Assembly: GCA_950295325.1 (NCBI GenBank)
Contig: OX485803.1
Location: forward strand, 8,058,001-8,122,000
Length of the DNA: 64,000 nt
Direction of reading: 5' to 3'
Source of the DNA: Polytrichum commune
Taxonomy: Eukaryota; Streptophyta; Polytrichopsida; Polytrichales; Polytrichaceae
The notes below the pieces were generated by a model, which ran no database searches, was not told the DNA's origin, and was given only the letters and a program-made list of their open reading frames with translations. The position numbers and the translations under genes were made by a program. Below are positions 35,350 through 46,539 of this stretch, piece by piece (the first letter of the stretch is position 1; every line of letters begins with the position of its first letter).

Positions 35350-36872
35350 CAAGGGGGTGGGGGGAGGGGCCAAGCAGACTGCGGAGGACGGGTGGTGACC
35401 GGGGGCGCCGGTGGCGAGAGTTGGCGTTGGGAGGCCGACGGAGGGGGGGGGGGGGGGGGGAGAGGGAGAGGAGAGGGAAGGGAGGCTGCCAGGAGAGGCG
35501 AGGGAGCTTCAACGGGGTGGTGGCGATGGCGAGGGCGCGAGGGCGCGAGGGCATTGAGCATCAGCGCAGGCGAGGGAGCGGTGCTGCTTCCAGCCATGGC
35601 GATGACGGCCAGACAGGCGCCCGACACACTTCGGCGCTTACTGGTACAGTTTTCGCCTCTCAATTTGCTTCCGAATCGCACTGGAATTGGCCGCTCCGTG
35701 CTTCTTCGGGGAGCCAAAACCCTATCAGATCGCACCCGCCCTGGGCGACCGCGTGGCATCCGGGTTTCCTGGTTTTCGTGAGCTCTGGTGATTGTGTGAG
35801 GGTCGAGCTCGGGGTTAGCAGGGTGGCCGTTGCCGGTGCTGGATGAGAGAGAGAAAGTTGATTATTGTGGTTTGTGGTGTTGTTGAGTGCAGGAAGGATC
35901 ATCACAGAGTGTTCAATGTGCATGTGTCGGACTTCATTGAGGCTGTATGGGTAGCCTTACGGGATCCAAAGTTGCAAGTGCGAGAACGCGCTGTTGAGGC
36001 TTTACGAGCCTGTCTTTGTGTTATTGAGAAACGTGAAACACGGTGGCGTGTACAATGGTAAGTATTTTTATTGAACATACCGAAAATTTCAGCTTGTTTT
36101 TCATTGATTTCATTGCTTTGAAATTGCGTAATATGTGGTACTTGTTGACAACTTGGTGACTTTCTTTGGGGGCCTTTCCCCTCCAGGTAAGATTATTATT
36201 TCAGTTTTTGTTGCATTGTCTAAGTTTGGAACTCAATGCCAAATTTAATAAATGCTGATTTTTAGCTTTGGAAATGAAAAGTAGAAGGTGATATGTAGCC
36301 TCATGGAGATGTTATGGTGAACCTTGTTGTGATGTAGGTATTATCGGATGTTTGAGAGGACCCAGGATGGCCTTGGTCCAAAAGCAACTGTGGACAGTAT
36401 TCATGGGTCTTTACTTGCAGTTGGGGAGTTGTTAAGGTGAGTATTGAGGAGAGCAGACCTAATGATCATATGACCACCATTGTTTGGCACTCTGGTTGAA
36501 GTGATCTTTCAAATGATTGTGAAGTCTCGTAGGTGAAATTTCCCTTGTGTGACTGACTTTGGCATTGGAATTGGATGACAAAAGGAACACAGGAGAGTTC
36601 ATGATGTCCCGGTACAAAGAGGTTGCCGACATTGTGTTCAAGTACCGTGACCATCGCAATCCCTTGGTCAGACAGAGCATCACTGCATTGCTACCGAGAA
36701 TTGCCCACTTTCTCCGTGATCGGTTTGTGTCATCCTATCTGCAGGTTAGTCAGGACAATGAGGTATGGGAAGTTCCTCTCAAACTCATGGATTGTTGATA
36801 TAGTGTGGCAAGCCATTACAGACAGCATCCTTTCTTGTCCACTGGGGCCGTTCTTCACATGATCTTGTGGGG
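35350..36872 (+). pseudogene. Partial, internally deleted copy of TOR (exons 1 and 4-6)
   Basis: Nearly base-for-base copy of the 5' part of the TOR gene downstream. It holds the GC-rich leader, exon 1 (ATG at 35596; [16 protein letters not shown] against [16 protein letters not shown]), intron 1 and 15 bases of exon 2. Then comes a direct jump at 35907/35908 into exon 4, followed by exons 5 and 6 and part of intron 6, ending at about 36872. Relative to TOR, 46867-49040 (2,174 bp) is missing, with at most one base of microhomology at the junction. The exon 2 frame meets exon 4 out of frame and soon stops. A poly-G run (35443-35460) differs from the parent. It is transcribable in principle because it carries the leader, but cannot make TOR. 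Confidence 0.93.
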
Positions 36873-37369
36873 TGTTTTTCAAAAACAATAGAATTGTATA
36901 CATGATGAAATACAATAGAATTGTAATTATAGTTACTTTATTGTGGTTTAATAGTTTGTAGTATTGTTGTACTCGAACATGTGTTTGGGCATACTATGAA
37001 CACAAATGAGTGCATGTAATTAGTACACAAATCTTCAATGCATCCTCAATGCATCTATCCCGTATTTTGTGACTAGGCAGGTTGATGATTTGTGGTGACC
37101 ATGTAAAGAGGTATGATAAAGACTTACCGTCTGCAACTCCATAGTTTAATTGTCCCAGTTTAATATTATTGGATGAATTGAGGGCCTCTTAAGCTAATTA
37201 TGGTCTCAAAGTCAATAGAATAAATTCTCAACATGCAACTTACATGGGTGGCACACGTCCTTGGAAACCTGGTTAGTTACTTGTATGTTGCCCAAAATCA
37301 AACATTATTTGTAAGTAGGTAGTTGGGAACTTCATTTATCCACCCAACATTGGTTTTCATGGGTTAAAA
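36873..37369. other. Spacer after the TOR fragment, no gene seen
   Basis: Similarity to TOR intron 6 stops abruptly at GTGGGG. The rest is AT-rich with no open frame of note. Confidence 0.5.
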
Positions 37370-37689
37370 TGACAGTGGCATTACAATAGGGTTCAAGACC
37401 AAATAAACTTCAAAAAGTAAAGCAATTCTATTGGTCAAGAGAGGATAATTGGATTTTGTTTTGTTATATATATTAAAGTCCAGGTCCAAGGTATGAAAAA
37501 TAAATGCAGTGTCACTAAGATAGCATCACTTTCCCATTAAATCTTTGCAAGTCCTCAGTGAAAGAGAATACCTACACCTCCTAGTTAGAGAAACTGCTTC
37601 AAACATAGGTCGAATGTTGAGTGCAAAAGGAAGATGCAAGAAGAGATGTTTTGGACCCCCAAACTTTTTGGACCCTGACCCTAATCTAA
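37370..37689 (+). repeat. Dispersed repeat, copy 2 of 3
   Basis: Shares ordered blocks with 34036-34350, such as GGTTCAAGACCAAA, TTGGTCAAGAGAGGA, AAGTCCAGGTCCAAGG, ATCACTTTCCCATTAAATC and GAGATGTTTTGGACC. Confidence 0.55.
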
Positions 37690-38166
37690 GGGTTGTTTTA
37701 CACACATGCCAAGAGCCATGACCCTGATAAATAAAGGGCACTTGAAAAAATATCCAAAGGTTGCATCATGAGAAATAGATTACCAATTTTGCGATTGATG
37801 AACCCTCAAGGTTAATGTAAAGTGAAAGTGGACAATATTGAGGGATAGAAACATATGTTTGAGTTTGGGGCCCCACCACCACAATGTAATGTCTCTAAGA
37901 GCCAATGTCAATTTATTTGATTGCCATGGCCCCTTCTTGCATGTTAGACCCACCTCTTTTTGGAGGGTTGAATGCAATATCAAGCAGACCATGAATCGTT
38001 ATCCAAATGTTGCCATGTAGATTTTTTCATCCATTTGAATTGCTCTACTCCCTCGGGCCTTCACGAACCGGTGTGACGTGAACTTGTACCCTTTTCAGCT
38101 TCTTGACCGTTCACATAATTTAAATATTATAGGTCAATTGAGGCCCTCAAGCTTGTAAGGGGACCC
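37690..38166. mobile_element. Possible Tourist-like element, 477 bp, decayed
   Basis: Left end GGGTTGTTTTACACACATGC with AAGAGCCATGACC inside, like the element at 31061. Right end reverse complemented GGGTCCCCTTACAAGC. The flanks are TAA on the left and TTA on the right, so the duplication is imperfect. No coding sequence. Confidence 0.45.
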
Positions 38167-41100
38167 TTAATCCCACACCAATGACGTCAATCCTCAATAG
38201 AGATACATGTCAAGGAAAGTAAATGAAACCATGGGTCAAGTCCCAAACCCTAAGTTTATGAGAGTTAACATAAAGTCAACCAAGTTTTCTTCATGCTTAT
38301 TCTACGATACACAAAGAATGGTGTTGGGCTATTCAAAAGCAAAATTTTCTAACTTCTACTATGAGAATGGGTGGGCCAAGCTAGCCTGACATAAGCCGAT
38401 CCAAGATTTAGGATAGTGGGTCCCATGCATATACCGTATTTCAGATCCTAACTTTTTCTCAAAATTTTGAGGGTGATATGATAAGGTCCCCAAATTTTCA
38501 CCCAACTTGCAAAACAAGGCCCGATATACAACAAGCTATTATTTAAAATTGATGGTTTCGTCCCTCTTTTATGGATAACTCTAATGAAATATGTGGCTTC
38601 CAATGGTTTTGAGTACAAGGGTCTCGGCTTCGGCTTTCAGCCGCAAACCGGGTGGTTTTGGTACCTTTTTGGGGGCCGGATAAGAAAACTTAGACACTGC
38701 AGCTGGCCTTATATACATATATGAAGTTGAGTTATCATTAAGGGAGAGCTTTGGCCCGCCACTCAAGGGGAAGTAAGCCTCAAACTTTACAAGTTGGCAA
38801 GGAGACTTTAAAGAAAGAGCGAGGGAACCGTCATTCAAAGAGACACCTATTTCAGGCATTCTAACTCTTTTGAATGCCTCCCCCCCTCCCCTCGTGAAGT
38901 TGTGATTTAAGGAAATGTGTTCATTGCCAATAAATTTGGTGATTGGAGGTCCAAGGGGCTCAATGTTTGACCTGTAAGGTATGAGGGTGTTATTCGGTTA
39001 GTTTTTCATGTTCTATAATTTCTACCGTTTAGGATTACACCACAGAACTTGTTTGGATTGGCAGATCCATGGTGAAGCATCGGCAGAAATCGGATTGGAA
39101 ATCGGACTTCCCATGAGTTGGCTACGGTTATCATAAGTGCACGACTATTAATTTGTCAATTGTATACATGGCTCCTCCCAATCGTGTTCACAGTTGAGTG
39201 TGGAGTAGTTGGTATAATCCTAAGGCATAGTTCAGTCTCTTTTAAACATGTGTCTTTAGGTTGTTTGTTCTTTCACCCTCACCTACCTACATTCCAATCC
39301 AACATAAGTGTCCGTTAAAAAAAAGTAATCAAATGACGCACAAGGATGCCCTTATACATCATTTCTACGAGTCCTCACCAAGTCTTACAATCCTCCTTTT
39401 GTAAAACTTATGGATTTGAAACTCTTACAAATACACTTATCTAATATCATAGAGAAAATGAAGCATGGTCCTACGGTACATTGATGATCAATAATATGAG
39501 TATGTATTTTCATCTGATGGTTTCTATATAGTGTGTTTTTATATATTTGTTTCAATTGTATCAAGTGCACTTGATAAATAAGGCAAACTTAAATGAGTAA
39601 TGCATCTCACACTTGGCTAGAAATGAAAACATGTACCATGGTGGGCTCTCTATTCTAACACAAAAGAATTGTTTCCCTCTCAAATTTTGCCACATGTCAT
39701 GCTCAGATTTGCTAACACCTGGTTGCATCCCATGTGGAACCCACGTTCCGGTACACATAAAGATGAAATAGAGAGCCCTCAACCGCATGGTTTTGTGATG
39801 TGCAAGAAGAGGCCCATGTAAATGCCTTTTGGACGCCTAGAGGCTAGATGTGTGATGACCAAGAAGGAACAAGTTACCAATAATGCACAAAACCCGGTGT
39901 GGTTCTTTTGCACATGTCAAAGAAAGACAATATGTGTTGGTTGAGTCCCTACTTTGGACTTTGTTGGGTCCAATGTTGGTTGGGTACCATATTTACCGCC
40001 AATTTGAAATAGAGCAATGCGGTCTACAACACAACACGATTCTCAAGTTTCACACACTCGTTGACCAAACCATAAAGCCAACAATCTCTATTTTTTTAGG
40101 GTTTTGGGTATGGTAGCTTTCAGAATTGCTTTGGCTCCCGTCCTTGAGTTGAGCCAAGGTCGGCGTTGCACCAATGAAGGATTAGTTAAACTTGTTCTAG
40201 GTTCACATATGAGCTCGTTGCTATGATCAAGGTGAAGTGCCCCTCATTCATGCCAACACATGCAGTTGGTGATGTCCCTTCATAATTGTTGTACAAAGAT
40301 GTATTATCAAAAGTCACATATCAACTAGATTACATGTTTTCTCTTTTTCTTTTTCTTTCAAAAATTGTGTTTTTTAGTTCGCTCGATTTTATGGGCGGAT
40401 CCATGGATATACTTTTGTTTTGACGTAAGTTATAGGTTTCAAATTTAAAGCACCTTACAAAACTAAACAATAATTTTGAATGTCATGTGTAATTAGTTGG
40501 TACATAGAAATTTAAAAATATATATATCCGTAGTTGTTGAAGTGGGAAAAATGTTTGTGAGTGTCTTTTTGGGTTAAGCCCAACATGCCCAAGAATTTGT
40601 ATGTACCTGCATTTGAGATTAATACGAAAGTTTAAAGGCCAAGAATATTTTAATTTTCAAGTTATGATTGTTTGGATTTTATGGCTTTGGCTCAATACAT
40701 TTGGTGTTTCAAAGTGATACACTAATGCATTCCAAACACATCCTAGATTGGTTGGTCGAAAATGTTAGGTTCGCATGTATATATATATATTCCCACTTTG
40801 GACTAGGTGATTGGGTGCACTGGAAATCAAGTACTAGGAAAGTCACTCATCCAAGCACTATTCCAACCTCATGTAGCTTAACCCAGAAGTTTCCACGAGA
40901 TTTGGGTCAAGGCCTTGTGTTTAAGCCACTTGGGACCAAACAAACTAAATTGTTTGCCCTAGGTTGATGTAAATTGCTAGTAAAACACGTTTTTTAGATC
41001 ACAATGTGAATGCATGTCTGCACCAATGCTATAAGAAAATGATGCTATTGAACCTCATTAGAATTTAGACATAAGGATCAAAAGCTGAGGGTTATCCCGC

Positions 41101-41394
41101 TTGGAGTCAGCTTGTAGTCCTTTACGTCCTATGTGACAATCAAATCCTCATATTGATACATGGTTGTTTGCAATATTCATTTTAATAGTTAAAGATTCGA
41201 TTTTTCCTGGGTCTTAAAACATGCACAATAGGGAATTCTAATGTTTTTTACACAAACGTAAAGTAATGTCAGTTGAAAACATTTGATATAAATGTGAGAC
41301 AAAAGAATCATTATTTTGCAAAATATATGTTATCACTTTTATTTGAGAACTACATTATATCAATATTCATTATATCACTGGATGGTAAAGTATA
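38167..41394. other. Long AT-rich spacer, no gene seen
   Basis: The reverse frame at 38581-38859 (92 codons) was considered and has no recognised domain. No RNA gene or element boundary was identified. Confidence 0.4.
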
Positions 41395-41731
41395 AAGTGG
41401 TCTTTTATGTCACTGTGCTAATTTTTCTGATGACACTTCTTATGAATATAACTTCACAAGTATCATCATGGATGATCAAAATTTGGATGAAATCCATGTC
41501 AATTTTTGAAACAATTTTTTGGCAAATATGATTAAAAGTTGGATGACAAATCGCTTAGTAAGTGACAATAATTCCAAAATAGTAAATCTATGGTGCCCTA
41601 TATTTATACCAAGGAATGACAAACAATGTTAGGTTTACATTTAGTGTTGGTGACACTACACATGTGGCTTACAATTCGCATCGAGCAAGACAAAATAGAA
41701 CTAGTGACACTAAATACAACGTTTAATGTAG
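41395..41731 (+). mobile_element. Copy of the CTACAC-ended MITE family (inverted to 43282-43623)
   Basis: Matches the reverse complement of 43282-43623 along its length, with blocks such as CAGATGACACTTCTTATG-like, CATGGATGAT, AGTAAGTGACAATAA, AAGGAATGACAAACAATGTT and GTGTTGGTGACA. Its right end reads GTGACACTAAATACAACGTT then TAATGTAG; the left terminus is degraded. Confidence 0.65.
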
Positions 41732-43281
41732 TATTTACTAATTTGACAAGCCGACCCTTAATTTTCAACCCATGCATAGAATACGATAGACTACGTAATT
41801 TCTACCCACATTAACTTTCAGCCCACAATGTTAGGTGTAAAATTTGTAGCATGAACTTGTCCCTACGAGATGCATTGATGCCCTTGTACTAAACAAACAA
41901 TCCCCTAGATATATAACAAAGCCTCGACAACCTAGGTTTACGAAACCCGTGCAAACGGTACTCGCAACACATGATGTTTTTTGTATTCCGTAACCTTGGG
42001 CGACCTAGATGATAGCTTAGGTAACTTGTGCTACAAACCCTAGTGGCTTTCAAAATAGGAGGTGGGAAGGTGCAACGTTTAGTAGCCCTTTTGATATCCG
42101 TACTATACTCATACCTCGTATTTCGATTTGAACCACCAATAGAATAGAGTCACAACTCACAAGCGCTTCCTTGAAAGTGACAAGGCTCTCCTTTCCCCGG
42201 GCCTATAAGATACATGAGACGTCATGCCCGAAAGAGTGAGCCACGTGCCCGAGGTGGCCATCAAACTCCATGACTCCAAAAATTCTCGTTTGTCCCAATC
42301 CGCCCACAAAGCCAAGTTACGGGACCGTCCTCTTACGGGAGTTTAGGTTCCCCAAACATGGATCTAAATTTTATATATGGGTTGTGTGTGGCATTGTTAA
42401 ATATCGTCGGTCACCGTAGCATGATTCAGCACCTAGGTCTGCACCTCCTGGCATTGGGGATTTCAAAAGAATCGTTCCCCAACTTATGTTGGGTCGTAAT
42501 CGTGATCAACATTAGGTTAACGGGTTCACATTCACTCCGGTACCTAGATACGTGCGTTGTTTTTTTCCATTTTCCTTTTCCTCGTGTCACTCTTGCAAAA
42601 TGAACAGTATGACCCGGATATTGTCCACTACACAAGGATAAACATGTAAGTGGGCTGAACAAAGCTCGAACTTAGAAATCTGCTACCAAAAACCAATACT
42701 AACAAATTATGTAGCCTACCCAACATCGATGTGGTTTGGGTCACTACAAAAAATGTTGTGGTTGTATTCGAGACCGGCTCCTAGGCCTACGACCAACTAA
42801 CCTTTTAAGAAAAAGGAAGCGGAACATGTAAGTTGTGTAATGTTAAGTGAAAGGTATGACACACTATGATGTGTAATTCTCAATAATTTTGACCCAAAAC
42901 AATACACGTGCGTAGAAAACCATGTGGGCAATGGTGTAAACAATTTGTCTACAATTAGGCTTGATGTATTTGGAGATCCAAATGGCAAGGGGAGACATCC
43001 ACTGAAGCATACTTTTGCACGGGAACCTTACACACAACAAGTCTCTAAACTTTGAGAATCCAATCACACGCCATTGTCACACAATTGTTTGATGAGGATA
43101 TTGACTTCTTAGCACAAAATTATAGTCACATGGAAAGCACAATTGTGTCTCAATGGAATGTAAATATTGACCTAGCCCTACAAATCAACGTGTTACTTAT
43201 CATTTATATATATGTAACCAACACATATGTGAGAATTAAAGAGACGAAATTTACAAAGCAATGAATGGGGAGAACCGACTG
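41732..43281. other. Spacer between two inverted MITE copies, no gene seen
   Basis: About 1.5 kb of AT-rich sequence. The frame at 42358-42603 shows no known domain. Confidence 0.4.
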
Positions 43282-43623
43282 CTACACGAAACATGATATT
43301 TAGTGTCACCAATTCTAATTGTCTTGCTCTATACTAATTGTAAACCGCGGTATACTGTCACCAACACAAAATGCTAACCCAACATTGCTTGTCATTCCTT
43401 GTTTGTTTTGTTTTGTTTTTTTATTGTCACTTACCAAGTAATTTTTCATCCAAGTTTCAATCATCCACGACAATATTTCTTCACAAGTTGCTGACAAGAG
43501 GAGGTAGGATTTTGGCCGATGGATGAATTCATTCATCATCCATGACAGTAAGTGTACACTTATCCATAAGAAGTGTCATCTGAAAAATTACCATAGTAAC
43601 ACTAAATATCATGTTTAGTGTAG
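43282..43623 (-). mobile_element. MITE with 28-bp CTACAC..GTGTAG terminal repeats, 342 bp
   Basis: Left end CTACACGAAACATGATATTT then AGTGTCAC; right end reverse complemented CTACACTAAACATGATATTT then AGTGTTAC. Each terminus is itself an imperfect palindrome (ACACTAAA..TTTAGTGT). A TA dinucleotide near each tip could be the target duplication, but the superfamily is not certain. Confidence 0.75.
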
Positions 43624-44129
43624 TTACAAATGAACCAATTGAGGTTGAGAAATGACTGGTTGAAGTTTGGGATTTCATGAAAATTACAAAGATAATTTGT
43701 AGAATAGCCCTTGAATAAATAAAGAAAAACCAAAACATTCTTGTTTGGTTTGTGGACTTGGAAACACTAGGATTTTGACCGATTATGCCCATAAATCTTT
43801 CGGAGGTTGGTACAAAGTGTTCCTAACCAACATTGGTATCACATGCCACTATGGGGTACACGTACAAGAATATTATATCCAACTCGGTTGGCATCGCATC
43901 CTGACTCTAACATAACATTACTCAGCTCTTTGGTTGTAGTCCGTAGGATTAGTAGGTATTGGGCAAGAATAATTATCCTGGAATTCAAGATGTCCCCGAT
44001 CATGGGGGAACACTCATGCTATGTATTGCCAAGTATTCAACAAACACCTATAAGTTTACAGGTTTTTCAATCGCAACCTCTTTCTTTGGAAAGAGACCAT
44101 TATCTAGTTGCTTAATCATGTTACGAAAG
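43624..44129. other. Spacer, no gene seen
   Basis: AT-rich. Frames at 43807-44177 have no known domain. Confidence 0.4.
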
Positions 44130-44310
44130 TCGGGGATACGTTACGAGGGTGCAAGATTGAATAAACTCCGAGTTTGAGAAATCCTATTGGTTGAGAGCAA
44201 GGTTTTGGACACAAGGAAATTACACCAAGGTCCAAGTTCAAAGCATGAAAAGAAACGAAATGACACTATCGTGGCATTACATTTCCACAAGATCGGTCCA
44301 CCTAATGTTG
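44130..44310 (+). repeat. Dispersed repeat, copy 3 of 3
   Basis: Shares TTGGTTGAGAGCAAGGTTTTGGAC, AAGGTCCAAGTTC and TGTGGTATCACT-like (GTGGCATTACAT) blocks with the copies at 34.1 and 37.4 kb. Confidence 0.45.
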
Positions 44311-44929
44311 AATTTGGTTTCTCAAATTGGGTGGAGTATTTTCTTGAGTCACAACTATTGACGATTGGTGGAGAGTGGTGCCACATTAACTTGATGTGAC
44401 TTCATTATGCTAATGGGGCAAATCTACAACAAGGTGTAAACTCTTGGTTCTAAAAGGTTGCACTTGACCCAATCAAATTGCTTGATTTTGGAGTTTCCTT
44501 GGTCTTGAAATCTAAGATATGCGGATGCTACTAGTTTTTTTTTTTTGATCCAGACACCTACATTTGTTTGATACATGGTTCGGCAAGGATCAAAAAACAA
44601 ATACTGTTAAAACACAAGTTTAAAAGAGATTGGACTAAGTGTTCAAATTTTAGTAATTATTTCACTCTCGACACTGAACACAATTTAGGGGACTTGTGTA
44701 TTCAATAAAGGAATCAACAAATATGCAATTCCAATAACTATAATTGCATACAGAGAGGTTAGAATTTTGATCATTTTCTTTGTTAATGCTTTGTTGTAGA
44801 TGTGCTAATGCGATGTTTCAATGTGTAAACTAAATTGGTAGAAGCTAGAACATGAAAAATGAACCAATTACCTTACTTCACAATAGAGTCAGATATGGCA
44901 CGTGTAAGTAACTCAACTTTGGTTTTCAT
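44311..44929. other. Spacer, no gene seen
   Basis: AT-rich. Includes a fragment resembling the CACCTA repeat motif near 44555 and a poly-T run. Confidence 0.4.
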
Positions 44930-45690
44930 AAAGCCTAGCTCGGTTTTAATATAGGCCTCGGTTAGAGTAAGTAACCACTCAAATTAAATATAATGTGCTA
45001 GAACCGCCCGATTAAGAGAACGAGCAAACATATGAGGTAGCTAACCTATATGAGAGGTAATCAATCACCTGCACCACCTAATTAAAATAAAGTTTTAAAT
45101 GAAAGTTATCAATCCATAGGTTCTAACTTTTGGGACTTTGTTTTTGAGAAGAAATCTGAACTCTTTACTACCCCTAATGCTAACTAATTTTTTACCAATA
45201 ATTAGCCTATCTTTTTTCTTGAATGCCCACCTCTCAATCCCCCCATCTCCTCTCCGTTCTGATACAAGTTGGACCATATTATTTCTCACATCATCCTAAA
45301 TTAGCATATATTCCAAACAAAAACAAAATTTTCATTGTTATATTAATATAACAATTTCATTTCCAATGTTCATATTTAAATATAAAATAGTATTTCATTC
45401 AAATATATAATCCAACTTAATTATAATGGAACACAAATGGTGTGGGCCACAAAAATCATAATCTTCATAACCTTGGGTATCATGTACAAAACTCGGGGCA
45501 AGTTGAGTAAAATTTTGGGTAGTCAACCTTAACTCCTCACTCAGATTGGTCCACCTCTAGTTAGTTGTAATTGGGATGCGTGGGTGTGAGATTAGTTAGC
45601 TAACATATTAGTTAGTCGAATCTCCCTAACCCATTTTGTTAGGTACACTAAATAATGTGGGTGGAAAATCAATGTGGTATTGATTAGTGT
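44930..45690 (-). repeat. Old dispersed repeat, copy B (inverted relative to 31556-32600)
   Basis: Reverse complement matches copy A in order and without the LINE insert. Anchors include TTACCTCTCATATAGGTTAG, GGCATTCAAGAAAAAAGA, TTAGTTAGCATTAGGGG and TTTTTGTGGCCCACACCATT. The family is unrecognised. Confidence 0.65.
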
Positions 45691-45944
45691 GGACCCATCT
45701 ATTTCTCTAATTGGGGTAGAATTAAGGTGGATCGAAGACCCCGGGTCTTCCCTCAGTCTTACTTGAAACTTTCAACCAACACCTCACACAAAATAAAACA
45801 GTTGCATTACATCAAAAGTAGCACAATAGAAACCACGCACATCATTATTTTTAGAAAAAATTAATGTTTCCCACAATAATTAGACCGTTTGATGCAATTA
45901 TCCTAACTAGGTGGTGCGGGCGATTCGACCATAATTCTAGTTAG

Positions 45945-46167
45945 CTACACTAAGTATGATATTCAGTGTCACTTACTGTTCAAAATCACACATTCCTATA
46001 TCTTCTTACTATTACTATAATTTTTTACCGAGAAAAGACCTTATTATTCGTGAAGGTTCAAACAACCAATTCAACCTTTGTTGCTAAAACATGAGATGTA
46101 CATTAAACAATTATAGCGTTGCGTAATTCCAAATATCAAGTGACACTAACTATCATGTTGAGTGTAG
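45945..46167. mobile_element. CTACAC-ended MITE, 223 bp, in the TOR 5' flank
   Basis: Left end CTACACTAAGTATGATATTC then AGTGTCACTT; right end reverse complemented CTACACTCAACATGATAGTT then AGTGTCACTT. It lies 373 bp before the TOR start codon and is missing from the flank of the duplicated TOR fragment, so it may lie within promoter sequence. Confidence 0.75.
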
Positions 46168-46539
46168 GATTTTGGTTAGCTAGTCTTCAGTGACTCGTAA
46201 GTTAGCGTGGTGGTGGGGGCTTTGACGGACGAGGCCCTTCAGAAACGTTAAGGGTGGGATGATCCGTTCCGAAGGTGACGGGGAGGGGAACGTGGGAACA
46301 GACGGGGGCGGGGAGGGGGGTGGCCAGCAGGCTGCGGAGGACGGGTGGTGACCGGGGGCGCCGGTGGCGAGAGTTGGCGTTGGGAGGCCGACGGAGGGGG
46401 GGGGGAGAGGGAGAGGGAGAGGGAGAGGGAAGGGAGGCTGCCAGGAGAGGCGAGGGAGCTTCAACGGGGTGGTGGCGATGGCGAGGGCGCGAGGGCATTG
46501 AGCAGCAGCGCAGGCGAGGGAGCGGTGCTGCTTCCAGCC
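46168..46539 (+). promoter_or_regulatory. TOR promoter/leader, GC-rich
   Basis: The sequence becomes strongly G-rich with GGGAGA and GAGGGC repeats up to the start codon. From about 46315 on it is also present before the duplicated fragment. Open frames on both strands here are low-complexity (Arg/Gly or Pro/Ser) by-products. The exact transcription start cannot be seen. Confidence 0.5.

Noticed and set aside
35254-35846. Long open frames on both strands (up to 175 codons) in the GC-rich leader of the TOR fragment
   Set aside because: Arg/Gly or Pro/Ser-rich by-products of high GC; equivalents exist before the real TOR, where the true exon 1 is only 16 codons.
38581-38859. 92-codon reverse frame with a somewhat protein-like composition
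   Set aside because: No family recognised, no neighbouring exons, and it sits in repeat-rich spacer.
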